Notes: generated by a model from the sequence alone, not told the origin. DNA of 6,032 nt from a bacterium (GCA_018819665.1 JAHJOY010000070.1:1-6032), one strand, 5' to 3'; counted from the first letter of the stretch, positions 1 to 6,025 are shown. Translations and numbers: made by a program.

Positions 1-10
1 ACTAACATTT

Positions 11-1261
11 TTAATTTTTTTCCACTCTTAAAAATCTATTTAGAATTAATATCGATAAACCTAGTGCAAAGAATAAAATAGCGATACCAAATCTATCGGC
101 AATATACCCGAATAAAGGGGCTAACACTATCATAAAAAATGAACCGACCTGGCTTTCAATTGACATTACTGTAGCTCGTTCATCTCTTTTCATATAATCA
201 CCGAAAACATCAACCGCTAAGGGCCGCCTTCCGTCTTTCAAGAGATAAAGGAAAAAATAAAGAAATATAACTACTAACATAATTTTAGTTTTGATAGCAA
301 AAAACATAATAAAAAACACTACCCCTAAAATATCAAAACTGATATCCATCAGTTTGTCAGACTTAAATTTAAGGTTTAAGCGGTAAACATTTCGGGAAAC
401 CCATGAACTAAAGATATACATCACTCCATAAATAAGTCCTAAAATAATTTTTAACTGAGTGGCTGCCTCCATTGAGGCTATTACATAAATTCCGGAAACT
501 AAAATAATGTCCTTTAATATGGGTTGGATGTAGTCTTTTAAGACTTTAAAAATGGCATCAAAGAGTGATGAACTTACCACTACTTTTCTGAGGGACCTGT
601 TGGCAAAAATATTCTTTAACTGTTTAATGCTATGAGTAATAAATTTTTTTATACTGATAGTAGTTTCTACCGGTTCGTTCAGGGTATCAGGATAAGACCA
701 GATTAAGAGAAAATCAAGGATGTAAGGGATGATGCTGAATAAAAAAATCGATTGCATCCTGGGTAATTTAATAATCAAAAAGATTGCAGCAAAGGCAGAT
801 AAGGAAGAACCGATTAAAGAAAAAGAGCGGGTGCGGCCATAGACAAAAGTCTTATGTTCAAACCAGCCCTTCTGTTCTAAATAGGAATAAATCATTGCCT
901 TATGAGTACCTGACCTAAAAGCCTCTCCCAGGCCAAAGAAGACCATAGCTATAGCTACAATTGCATAACTGCCTCCCAGGAAAAAGAAGAAGAAAGAGGC
1001 AATGTAAAAGATGAAACAGATCATCAATTCGGTTTTTTTTCCGTATTGGTCGGCAAATATCCCGGAGGGCACCTCAAATAAATAGATAACTATCCCTCTA
1101 ATAGAAAATAAAGTTCCTATCTGAAACAGGTTAAGGTGCACCACCTGTATTAGATAAATATATAAGTATGGTTCAAAAAAACGAAGATTTTTTAAAAACC
1201 CGTACAGGCAAAACTTTTTTATTTGATTATTTTTTTTGATTAATTCATGTACATCTTCCAT
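11..1261 (-). CDS. MFS (major facilitator superfamily) transporter, substrate unknown
   Basis: A 416-residue integral membrane protein, a usual length for a 12-helix MFS carrier, which moves small solutes across the cytoplasmic membrane. Hydrophobic segments run through the whole protein with a charged central loop at about residues 190-228 that separates the two six-helix halves. The loop between helices 2 and 3 has MFS motif A: GIFADQYGKK at 67-76 with G67, D71, G74 and K75/K76. A related GYIADRFG lies at 385-392 in the second half. The stretch GLGEAFRSGTHKAM (110-123) and the start NxxIxxFxLYxFLKNLRFFEPYL resemble a group of uncharacterised MFS proteins common in Firmicutes, some annotated as drug or tetracycline exporters; substrate cannot be read from sequence. 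The ATG at 1261 is the first in-frame start, but only CCTGATAATGAAAT lies before it, with no Shine-Dalgarno. A repeat hairpin ends about 20 nt upstream. It lies 76 nt after lemA and may share its transcript. The stop is near the window edge and no terminator is visible. Confidence 0.9.
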   Translation of the reverse strand: MEDVHELIKKNNQIKKFCLYGFLKNLRFFEPYLYIYLIQVVHLNLFQIGTLFSIRGIVIYLFEVPSGIFADQYGKKTELMICFIFYIASFFFFFLGGSYAIVAIAMVFFGLGEAFRSGTHKAMIYSYLEQKGWFEHKTFVYGRTRSFSLIGSSLSAFAAIFLIIKLPRMQSIFLFSIIPYILDFLLIWSYPDTLNEPVETTISIKKFITHSIKQLKNIFANRSLRKVVVSSSLFDAIFKVLKDYIQPILKDIILVSGIYVIASMEAATQLKIILGLIYGVMYIFSSWVSRNVYRLNLKFKSDKLMDISFDILGVVFFIMFFAIKTKIMLVVIFLYFFLYLLKDGRRPLAVDVFGDYMKRDERATVMSIESQVGSFFMIVLAPLFGYIADRFGIAILFFALGLSILILNRFLRVEKN

Positions 1262-1277
1262 ATTTCATTATCAGGAA

Positions 1278-1324
1278 CGGGAACAGAGGACGGTTCTCCG
1301 GGAACAGAGAACCGTCCCCTGTTC
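1278..1324. repeat. REP-like palindromic repeat, inverted doublet
   Basis: Two copies of the CAGGGGACGGTTCTCTG family lie head to head between lemA and the MFS gene. The left copy (1281-1300) reads GAACAGAGGACGGTTCTCCG. The right copy (1302-1324) is the same unit inverted. Bases 1281-1300 pair with 1305-1324 at 18 of 20 positions around a 4-nt loop, including a perfect 11-bp block (GGACGGTTCTC at 1288-1298). The right copy can also fold alone through GAACAG/CTGTTC. An 11-nt direct repeat, CGGGAACAGAG, occurs at 1278 and 1299. On the plus strand a T-rich run follows the hairpin, but on the minus strand, where the genes are, there is none, so it does not look like a rho-independent terminator for lemA. 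It could stabilise RNA ends or attenuate the downstream MFS gene. REP-like mobility is inferred from family resemblance. Confidence 0.85.
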
Positions 1325-1337
1325 TTTTGTTCTTTTT

Positions 1338-1880
1338 TTAAAATTTTACTTCAACGTTTTCTCTTTCTTCTCCTTCTGTTTTGAAATAAGGCCTGCTGGT
1401 AAAACCGAACAGATTGGCAATTATTGAAGTAGGTACTTGAATTATAGCTATATTATATTTCATAGCAGTATCATTATAGAATTGTCTTGAGTAGCCTATC
1501 TTATCTTCCGTATCTTTCAGTTGTTTTTGTAAATCCAGAAAGTTTGTGCTGGCTTTTAAGTCTGGATAATTTTCAGCCACAGCAAAAAGTCTGCTTAAGG
1601 CTCCGGTTAATTCTAAATTTGCTCCCAATTTTTCCTCCGGTGTTTTTGCTGATAAATATTTGGTTCTGGATGCAGTCACTTCTTCTAATGTTTCTTTCTC
1701 ATGTTTAACGTATCCTTTTACAGAGCTTACCAGATTAGGAATTAGATTAAATCTTCTTTTTAGTTGGACATCGATCTGCGCCCAGGAATTATCTATTCTC
1801 CCTCTTAACATTACCAATTTGTTATAAGTTAAAACCCCCCACGATACAATTAGAATAGCAAAAATCATTATAAAACTCAT
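1338..1880 (-). CDS. lemA: LemA family membrane protein
   Basis: A 180-residue protein of normal LemA length. One N-terminal membrane helix (about residues 3-18) is followed by a long, mostly helical soluble region. Family hallmarks are visible: YNKLVMLRGRIDNSWAQIDV (19-38), the KRRFNLIPNLVSSVKGYVKHE block (41-61), the L-SRLFAVAENYPDLKAS segment (95-111) and the later region TEDKIGYSRQFYNDTAMKYN (124-143), ending in the usual RPYFK...VEVKF tail. The molecular function of LemA proteins is not established; they are envelope-anchored helical-bundle proteins often encoded beside DUF2207 or TPM-domain membrane proteins. Here the gene lies 38 nt after the DUF2207 gene, the closest spacing in the window, so the two are probably co-transcribed and may act together at the membrane. 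The ATG at 1880 is chosen because AAGGGGTG sits 5 nt upstream; a second in-frame ATG at residue 5 is less well placed. Confidence 0.95.
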   Translation of the reverse strand: MSFIMIFAILIVSWGVLTYNKLVMLRGRIDNSWAQIDVQLKRRFNLIPNLVSSVKGYVKHEKETLEEVTASRTKYLSAKTPEEKLGANLELTGALSRLFAVAENYPDLKASTNFLDLQKQLKDTEDKIGYSRQFYNDTAMKYNIAIIQVPTSIIANLFGFTSRPYFKTEGEERENVEVKF

Positions 1881-1885
1881 AAAAA

Positions 1886-1893
1886 CACCCCTT
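1886..1893 (-). promoter_or_regulatory. Shine-Dalgarno site of lemA
   Basis: On the minus strand this reads AAGGGGTG, seven of eight matches to AAGGAGGTG-type sites allowing one change, 5 nt before the ATG at 1880. It decides the start of lemA in favour of the first of two nearby in-frame ATG codons. It lies inside the 38-nt gap after the DUF2207 stop, so lemA has its own ribosome binding site rather than depending on translational coupling. Confidence 0.7.
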
Positions 1894-1918
1894 TTTCTTT
1901 TTCATTTTTATAAATTAT

Positions 1919-3721
1919 TTACAAAGCGCCTGCTCCGCCGCCACCGCCTCCTCCTCCGCCTCCGGAAGAGAAGCCGCCGCCAGAACCAGTTGAAGAACTT
2001 GTAGTGGCAAAAGCAGAAGTGAATACTGTATCAAAAGACCTGAATATACTGTTATTCAATCGTCCGCTTCTATCAGTCATACAATATAAGTAGGTAGAAT
2101 TCCTTAAGGATATATCTTGATTGCTCAAGACCAGTTTTAATTTCGAAATTACTTTATCTGCTACCCCCAGGGAGATAGCGTAAACCAGATAATGTTCCCA
2201 GACTACAATTGAGGGGATTTCGTAATCCTTCATATTGCTAAAATGTAATAAGAATCTTTTAAATGCCCTCCATTTGGCATATTCATTAATTCCTGTTTGA
2301 GTCTTTTTTCTTATCAATGCACCATAGATTATTACCCCAAAGCCAGTGAAGATGACAGCAAACAATAAAGGCATAATAATAAACAACTGCACTTTTAACA
2401 GGGCTCCCAGGGCAAACAATAAAAATATTCCAGCGAATTCCATTAAAACTACCTTACCTGCGGTCTTCAATCCTTCTTTTGATTGGCCGAAATAATTATA
2501 TTTTTTAAATTCCGCTCCAACTTTTTTCACCCATTTATTATAATTGTGCCGAAAACTGCTTTGGGTTCTTGATGCCTTAGCATAATCTTTTATTTCTTTC
2601 AGGGTAACGCTCTTACCATCACCTATGGAATAAAAAAGCCAATTGATTAAATTTGATTCATGTTCTTTTAAATTAGTGGTGCTGCTTTCTTCAATTAATA
2701 TAAATTTAGAATCTTTTTTTCTTCCTGCTTGAATCTCTTCGATCTTTAAATATTTCTTGCGAACCAAATCCATTAAAGTAGCCATAATATCTTTGCTGGC
2801 TACCCCTTGAATGCTCATTAATTTGCTTAAAACAGCGGGTGTAATATCCTGAGGTAATTCACGGTAATAATCCATTTCAACTTCGGGTTTAAGCTCTCTA
2901 TCATGTTTAAAATAAAGTCGAATAGCCAGGAATATATTAAATAATACTATCAGTGGAATTAATAAGATAGCTATTATGTTGAAACCCTTCTCTCGATCTG
3001 CTTTTTTAGCCCATCCTAATTCCTCTTTCATTATTTCAGCAAATTTATTCTGATTAATTATTTTACTACTATCAGGAATCATACTGTTAGGAAATAAAAT
3101 TCTCGCTTCCACCATTTCTCCTGAAGACAATCTAAAAACCTCATATACTATTTTTCCGTCCTCCTGGATAGTTACTTTTCCATCCAAGGGACCATGTCTA
3201 AATACTTTCAATTCTTCTGCTGAGACTTCTGCTGCCGGGAGCTCTACTTCTATCTTGACATGCCCAATCGGTGAAGTATTGGATTCATCAAAAAATTTCC
3301 AGTAAAATTCTGCAGTATCATTATATAAAGTAATAACATTTCTCAATTGATATTCAAGTAAAAATAACTTTCTCTCATTGCTGGATTTATCATAAATTTT
3401 ATAAGTCACCATATCTGCATTGAGACTTTGAGTATATTCTAATTCTTTATCTTCGGGGAAATATTCGGAAGCCTTGAAATACTTAAATCCATCTGACCCT
3501 TTAATTCCTATAGTCCTTATTATGCCATTAAAATCGCCATCAAAATCATACTCAAAAATTTCGCTTACCTGAATATCACCATTTTCTAATATCTTCACCT
3601 GAGCTTGATAATCAGTTATTTCAAAACTCCGCTCTGCGCAGGCAATAAAAGTAGTTAAAGAAAATAGTATAATAATCAATAAAGCAAAACCCGTCATTAA
3701 CTTTGCTTTTATTTTAACCAC
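1919..3721 (-). CDS. DUF2207 domain-containing membrane protein with poly-Gly C-terminus
   Basis: About 600 residues (counted from the GTG at 3721). A signal peptide (KIKAK then a hydrophobic run to about residue 28, with ACA/E as likely signal peptidase I site) leads into an extracytoplasmic DUF2207 beta-rich domain (about 32-220) containing ITDYQAQVKILENGDIQVSE and an NGIIRTI segment. A membrane helix (about 247-270) follows, then a cytoplasmic part with a helical DNA-binding-like fold pattern PAVLSKLMSIQGVASKDIMA (295-314) and KKYLKIEE, a helical hairpin of two membrane segments (about 421-442 and 444-469), and the conserved WEHYLVYAISLGVADKVISK (508-527). The tail (579-600) is nearly all glycine, typical of this family. 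Function is unknown. An in-frame ATG at 3769 would add 16 residues, but ten of these are encoded by a palindromic repeat, so a start after it is preferred: GTG at 3721 or ATG at 3697. Neither has a good Shine-Dalgarno, so the exact start is uncertain. Operon partner of lemA. Confidence 0.9.
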   Translation of the reverse strand: MVKIKAKLMTGFALLIIILFSLTTFIACAERSFEITDYQAQVKILENGDIQVSEIFEYDFDGDFNGIIRTIGIKGSDGFKYFKASEYFPEDKELEYTQSLNADMVTYKIYDKSSNERKLFLLEYQLRNVITLYNDTAEFYWKFFDESNTSPIGHVKIEVELPAAEVSAEELKVFRHGPLDGKVTIQEDGKIVYEVFRLSSGEMVEARILFPNSMIPDSSKIINQNKFAEIMKEELGWAKKADREKGFNIIAILLIPLIVLFNIFLAIRLYFKHDRELKPEVEMDYYRELPQDITPAVLSKLMSIQGVASKDIMATLMDLVRKKYLKIEEIQAGRKKDSKFILIEESSTTNLKEHESNLINWLFYSIGDGKSVTLKEIKDYAKASRTQSSFRHNYNKWVKKVGAEFKKYNYFGQSKEGLKTAGKVVLMEFAGIFLLFALGALLKVQLFIIMPLLFAVIFTGFGVIIYGALIRKKTQTGINEYAKWRAFKRFLLHFSNMKDYEIPSIVVWEHYLVYAISLGVADKVISKLKLVLSNQDISLRNSTYLYCMTDRSGRLNNSIFRSFDTVFTSAFATTSSSTGSGGGFSSGGGGGGGGGGAGAL

Positions 3722-3743
3722 ACCCTTAATTATTAGTAAGTTA

Positions 3744-3766
3744 ATACAGAGAACCGTCCCCTGTAT
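3744..3766 (-). repeat. REP-like palindromic repeat, single copy
   Basis: On the minus strand this is ATACAG, GGGACGGTTCT, CTGTAT: a perfect 6-bp outer stem (3744-3749 with 3761-3766) around the family core. The core is identical to the right-hand copy of the doublet near 1300, while the two outermost bases differ (AT...AT instead of GA...TC) and remain complementary. It lies in the leader of the DUF2207 gene, between the upstream terminator and the probable start, and reads through in frame from an upstream ATG at 3769. Confidence 0.85.
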
Positions 3767-3773
3767 CATTTAG

Positions 3774-3819
3774 TCAAAAACCCTACCGCCACCTATTACA
3801 GCGGCGATAGGGTTTTTGA
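3774..3819 (-). terminator. Intrinsic terminator of the phosphoesterase gene
   Basis: Two 17-nt arms, 3774-3790 and 3803-3819, pair at 16 of 17 positions (one C-A mismatch) around a 12-nt loop. On the minus strand the GC-rich part ends GGCGGTAGGG and is followed by TTTTTGA, giving a standard rho-independent terminator 22 nt after the stop of the phosphoesterase gene. The matching A-tract on the other side makes it symmetrical, so it could also stop plus-strand transcription. It implies that the DUF2207-lemA unit needs its own promoter or readthrough. Confidence 0.9.
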
Positions 3820-3841
3820 ATTTAAACTAAATTTTCACTAT

Positions 3842-5788
3842 TTACGGTAGAGCAGGAATTAAGATAGTTTGTCCGGGGCGAATTAATCTGGGATTTTCTA
3901 AGTCATTAATCTCATTTAATTCTTCCCAGGTAAAGCCATATTTTTCAGCAATCGCCCATAAGTTATCTCCTGTTTGTACCACATAAGTAGAAACTTTCAA
4001 TACTCCTTCATCGATGAGTTCGAAAACGTTCAGTGCTTTTACATTCAGAGTCCTGCCATCCTCAGAAGTCGGAATGTTCAACTCTCCAGTTCTTACCATA
4101 TTGAAAATGGTTTCTTTGAAAGGAGATTCAAGGTCAACTTCGGTTATCTTCCAGTTATTATCGACTAAAGGTTCTATCTTTCCACCTTTTTCTTCCTGTA
4201 CATACTTAACAATCAGTGCACTAATCCGACCGGCATCCTGTAAAAGTTCGTATGAATCATAATATCGGTCTTCCATAGTTACCAACCCTAATCCCAGTAA
4301 TGTTCCAAAACGATAATTATTCAAAGAAAGTCGGTAGGTTCTGTTATCATCTAAAGGTTTACCGTTAAACAATATATTTTCCACACGTTCACCGGCTGGT
4401 TTAGAGAGATTTATTTCATAAGTAAGTCCGGAGAACATATCATAGTTATAACCGCGAATATCGGGGTTGAAACTGATGGTGATATCTCCTTCCTTATAAC
4501 TGTTGTAATAACTTGCTGACCATTCCATATACTTCTTCATATTTGCACCGGTAATATTTGTTCCTACCAAGGTATTGGGATATTTGTAAATAAATGCTAC
4601 GTCTTTCTTTTTGAAGGGACCTTTTACCAAATTAGAATCAAAAGTAAAGAGTGCTGCTGAAGAAAGTTCTGCGTCAGCGTATAACATTTGTACTTCATTA
4701 ATAAAATCAATTACTGCGGTATCTACTATTTGAGAGGTAGGCATAGTAGTTATCTTGGCGGCTCCGGTAATATAGTCAGGAGTGGTAATAAAATCAGCGG
4801 TAATCTCTCCTACTATTAAGTTAGCATCAGCGATAGACTCTTCATGAACAAATTTAAATTTTGCTAAAACTTCTTCATCCTCTTTTACCTTTTTAGTTTC
4901 AAGATTTTCTGTAACCACTTCCACTACTTTCCACTTATCATCTGTTTTTTCCAATTTGATTACTGCTTTGGCTAAAGCCCATCCCCATTTTCCCGGTTCA
5001 ATTATGTGCACTCCGTTGGTTACTTCATTATATTTTGAATGAGCATGTCCGCAGAAAATAACTGAATACTCCGGACAGGCTTCAGCGATTGTTTTTGAGC
5101 CTTCAAAGCCATGATCCCCTTCTGGACCTAAATGGAATGCTCCAACCAGGACATCATATTTGCCCTCAAGTTCTTTAATAACTTTTTTAGATTGCTCTAG
5201 TGTGCCAGGAAAAGTTAATCCTTCAAAATGTTCCGGAGCGCTCGCTTCCCACTGAGTAACGTGAGGTGGAGTCATACCCACGATAGCAACCCGCACGCCA
5301 TTAACCTCAAAAATTTCATAAGGTTCAACAAAATAAGTTCCGTCGGTCTTTAAGATATTAGCGGATAAAACTGAATTTTTAAAAGTTGCTACATTTTTTT
5401 CTAAAAAAGCTTTCTCATAATTGAACTCGTGGTTTCCGATAACCCATACATCATAATTTAAGAAATTTAATCCTTCAATCATAGGATGAATAGGCAAATC
5501 GTTAAATAAGTCCGCACTATTGTCCTGAACGGTATCTCCACAGTCAATTAAAAGCGCATCAGGATCAATCGCCCTTTCCTGTTTTACCAGAGTTGCAATT
5601 TTGGCCAGTCCGGTGTCATCGTCATACGAATCAATAGCATATTCGTAGGGGTAAATGCGTCCGTGTAGATCTGCAGTTCCTAGAATAGTAATGGTTGTAG
5701 TATCTGCGGCAAAAACATACGAGAAAAGTAAGCCAAAAACTAAAGTCAAGGTCAGTAAAATTGATAGTACTTTGTACTGTCTTTTCAT
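3842..5788 (-). CDS. Secreted CpdB/YfkN-like cyclic-nucleotide phosphodiesterase/nucleotidase with LysM domain
   Basis: A 648-residue exported enzyme. A signal peptide (MKRQYK, then a hydrophobic run to about residue 26, likely cut at VFA/AD) precedes a calcineurin-like metallophosphatase domain (about 32-280) with its metal ligands: D40 and H42 (TADLHGR), D82/D85 (DCGDTVQ), N119-H120 (GNHEFNY), H219 and H248/H250 (CGHAH). A 5'-nucleotidase C-terminal domain (about 325-545) follows, with YKYPNTLVGTNITG (401-414), YNYDMFSGLTYEI (447-459) and NNYR (490-493). GNHEFNY, the HPMIEGLNFLNYD lead-in and DNNWKI (543-548) point to the CpdB/YfkN branch (2',3'-cyclic-nucleotide 2'-phosphodiesterase/3'-nucleotidase) rather than UshA. 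The expected role is phosphate and nucleoside scavenging outside the membrane; substrate is inferred. After a linker (about 553-600), one LysM domain (602-646, YVVQTGDNLWAIAEKYGFTW...) should bind peptidoglycan. No LPXTG or SLH motif is seen. The ATG has AAGGAGGG 8 nt upstream. A terminator follows. Confidence 0.93.
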   Translation of the reverse strand: MKRQYKVLSILLTLTLVFGLLFSYVFAADTTTITILGTADLHGRIYPYEYAIDSYDDDTGLAKIATLVKQERAIDPDALLIDCGDTVQDNSADLFNDLPIHPMIEGLNFLNYDVWVIGNHEFNYEKAFLEKNVATFKNSVLSANILKTDGTYFVEPYEIFEVNGVRVAIVGMTPPHVTQWEASAPEHFEGLTFPGTLEQSKKVIKELEGKYDVLVGAFHLGPEGDHGFEGSKTIAEACPEYSVIFCGHAHSKYNEVTNGVHIIEPGKWGWALAKAVIKLEKTDDKWKVVEVVTENLETKKVKEDEEVLAKFKFVHEESIADANLIVGEITADFITTPDYITGAAKITTMPTSQIVDTAVIDFINEVQMLYADAELSSAALFTFDSNLVKGPFKKKDVAFIYKYPNTLVGTNITGANMKKYMEWSASYYNSYKEGDITISFNPDIRGYNYDMFSGLTYEINLSKPAGERVENILFNGKPLDDNRTYRLSLNNYRFGTLLGLGLVTMEDRYYDSYELLQDAGRISALIVKYVQEEKGGKIEPLVDNNWKITEVDLESPFKETIFNMVRTGELNIPTSEDGRTLNVKALNVFELIDEGVLKVSTYVVQTGDNLWAIAEKYGFTWEELNEINDLENPRLIRPGQTILIPALP

Positions 5789-5796
5789 TTTTAAAA

Positions 5797-5804
5797 CCCT
5801 CCTT
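5797..5804 (-). promoter_or_regulatory. Shine-Dalgarno site of the phosphoesterase gene
   Basis: On the minus strand this reads AAGGAGGG, 8 nt before the ATG at 5788, and is the strongest ribosome binding site in the window. It fixes the start codon and agrees with the basic n-region of the signal peptide (MKRQYK). Confidence 0.85.
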
Positions 5805-5814
5805 TTTTATTTTA

Positions 5815-5837
5815 TAACAGAGAACCGTACTTTGTTA
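5815..5837 (-). repeat. REP-like palindromic repeat, degenerate single copy
   Basis: On the minus strand this reads TAACAAAGTACGGTTCTC followed by TGTTA. It keeps the CGGTTCTCTG half of the family core but the CAGGGGA half has become CAAAGTA. The outer stem TAACA/TGTTA (5815-5819 with 5833-5837) is still perfectly paired, with a G-T wobble inside it. It lies 26 nt upstream of the phosphoesterase ATG, in what should be the mRNA leader. Confidence 0.75.
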
Positions 5838-5864
5838 CGTTTTAATCCCCTCCTTTTTTATTTT

Positions 5865-5944
5865 TTTACTTTTTACTATTTATATTCTACAAAATGTTTT
5901 AAAACCCTTTTTTTTATTTAAAATATTTTTAATTTTTTTAAGGC
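5865..5944 (-). promoter_or_regulatory. AT-rich upstream region, probable promoter zone of the phosphoesterase gene
   Basis: This 80-nt stretch between two repeat copies is almost entirely A and T. On the minus strand it includes TAGAAT and, overlapping it, TATAAA (GTAGAATATAAATAG), each five of six matches to a -10 box. No convincing TTGACA-like -35 box stands 16-18 nt before either one, so the promoter is placed by composition and position only. A 10-bp palindrome GTTTTAAAAC lies at 5896-5905; nothing shows that it is an operator. Confidence 0.3.
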
Positions 5945-6025
5945 AGGTGACAGGGGACGGTCCTTTGTCACCTTATTAGCAAGTTGATGAAGGTTGATAA
6001 GGTGACAGAGGACCGTCCCCTGTCA
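5945..6025. repeat. REP-like palindromic repeat, inverted doublet
   Basis: Two copies of the family face each other upstream of the phosphoesterase gene. Bases 5948-5976 pair with 5997-6025 at 28 of 29 positions around a 20-nt spacer, giving one long hairpin or cruciform. Each copy also folds alone: AGGTGACA/TGTCACCT (5945-5952 with 5966-5973), and TGACAG/CTGTCA (6003-6008 with 6020-6025). Both carry the core variant GACGGTCC in place of GACGGTTC found in the other copies. A run of six T follows the right copy on the plus strand. The next gene lies beyond the window, so its relation to that gene cannot be judged. Confidence 0.88.

Larger units (their letters stand above)
5789..5864. repeat. 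Direct repeat of the leader flanking a REP-like unit
   Basis: Bases 5789-5813 and 5840-5864 are 25-nt direct repeats with 23 identities (TTTTAA, then AA or TC, then CCCTCCTTTTTTA and TTTT on the plus strand). They flank a 26-nt insert that contains the repeat copy at 5815-5837. The copy next to the gene carries the working Shine-Dalgarno; the outer copy carries AAGGAGGGG on the minus strand with no start codon at a usable distance. A weaker, shortened third match (TTTTAAAACCCT then T-run and ATTT) begins at 5897. The region is AT-rich, so part of the likeness could be chance, but the shared CCCTCC block is not simple sequence. Confidence 0.65.

Noticed and set aside
1281..1335. Rho-independent terminator for lemA
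   Set aside because: The T-run lies on the plus-strand side of the hairpin; in the direction of lemA transcription the hairpin is followed by CCGTTCCTGATAATG with no T-tract.
1236..1427. Plus-strand reading frame of 63 codons
   Set aside because: Much of it translates the palindromic repeat doublet (REQRTVLREQRTVPCS), and it overlaps the starts and ends of two well-supported minus-strand genes. No ribosome binding site.
1487..1708. Plus-strand reading frame of 73 codons inside lemA
   Set aside because: Antisense shadow of a clear LemA gene with no recognisable family.
3630..3660. Lipoprotein signal (FIAC) in the DUF2207 protein
   Set aside because: The -3 position is Phe rather than Leu/Val/Ile and an A-C-A site for signal peptidase I overlaps it, so ordinary cleavage is more likely.
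3772..3777. TTGACT on the minus strand as a -35 box for the DUF2207 gene
   Set aside because: It lies in the terminator T-tract, and the nearest -10-like hexamer (TATTAA) is about 25 nt away, beyond normal spacing.
3974..4262. Two overlapping plus-strand reading frames inside the phosphoesterase gene
   Set aside because: Both are antisense to the conserved C-terminal part of the enzyme and resemble no known protein.
5655..5921. Plus-strand reading frame of 88 codons across the phosphoesterase start
   Set aside because: It runs antisense through the signal peptide region and the AT-rich leader; its Phe/Leu-rich end reflects T-runs only.
5945..6025. CRISPR array
   Set aside because: The units are inverted rather than direct, only two, and the spacer is unique to one gap; this is a palindromic doublet, not an array.
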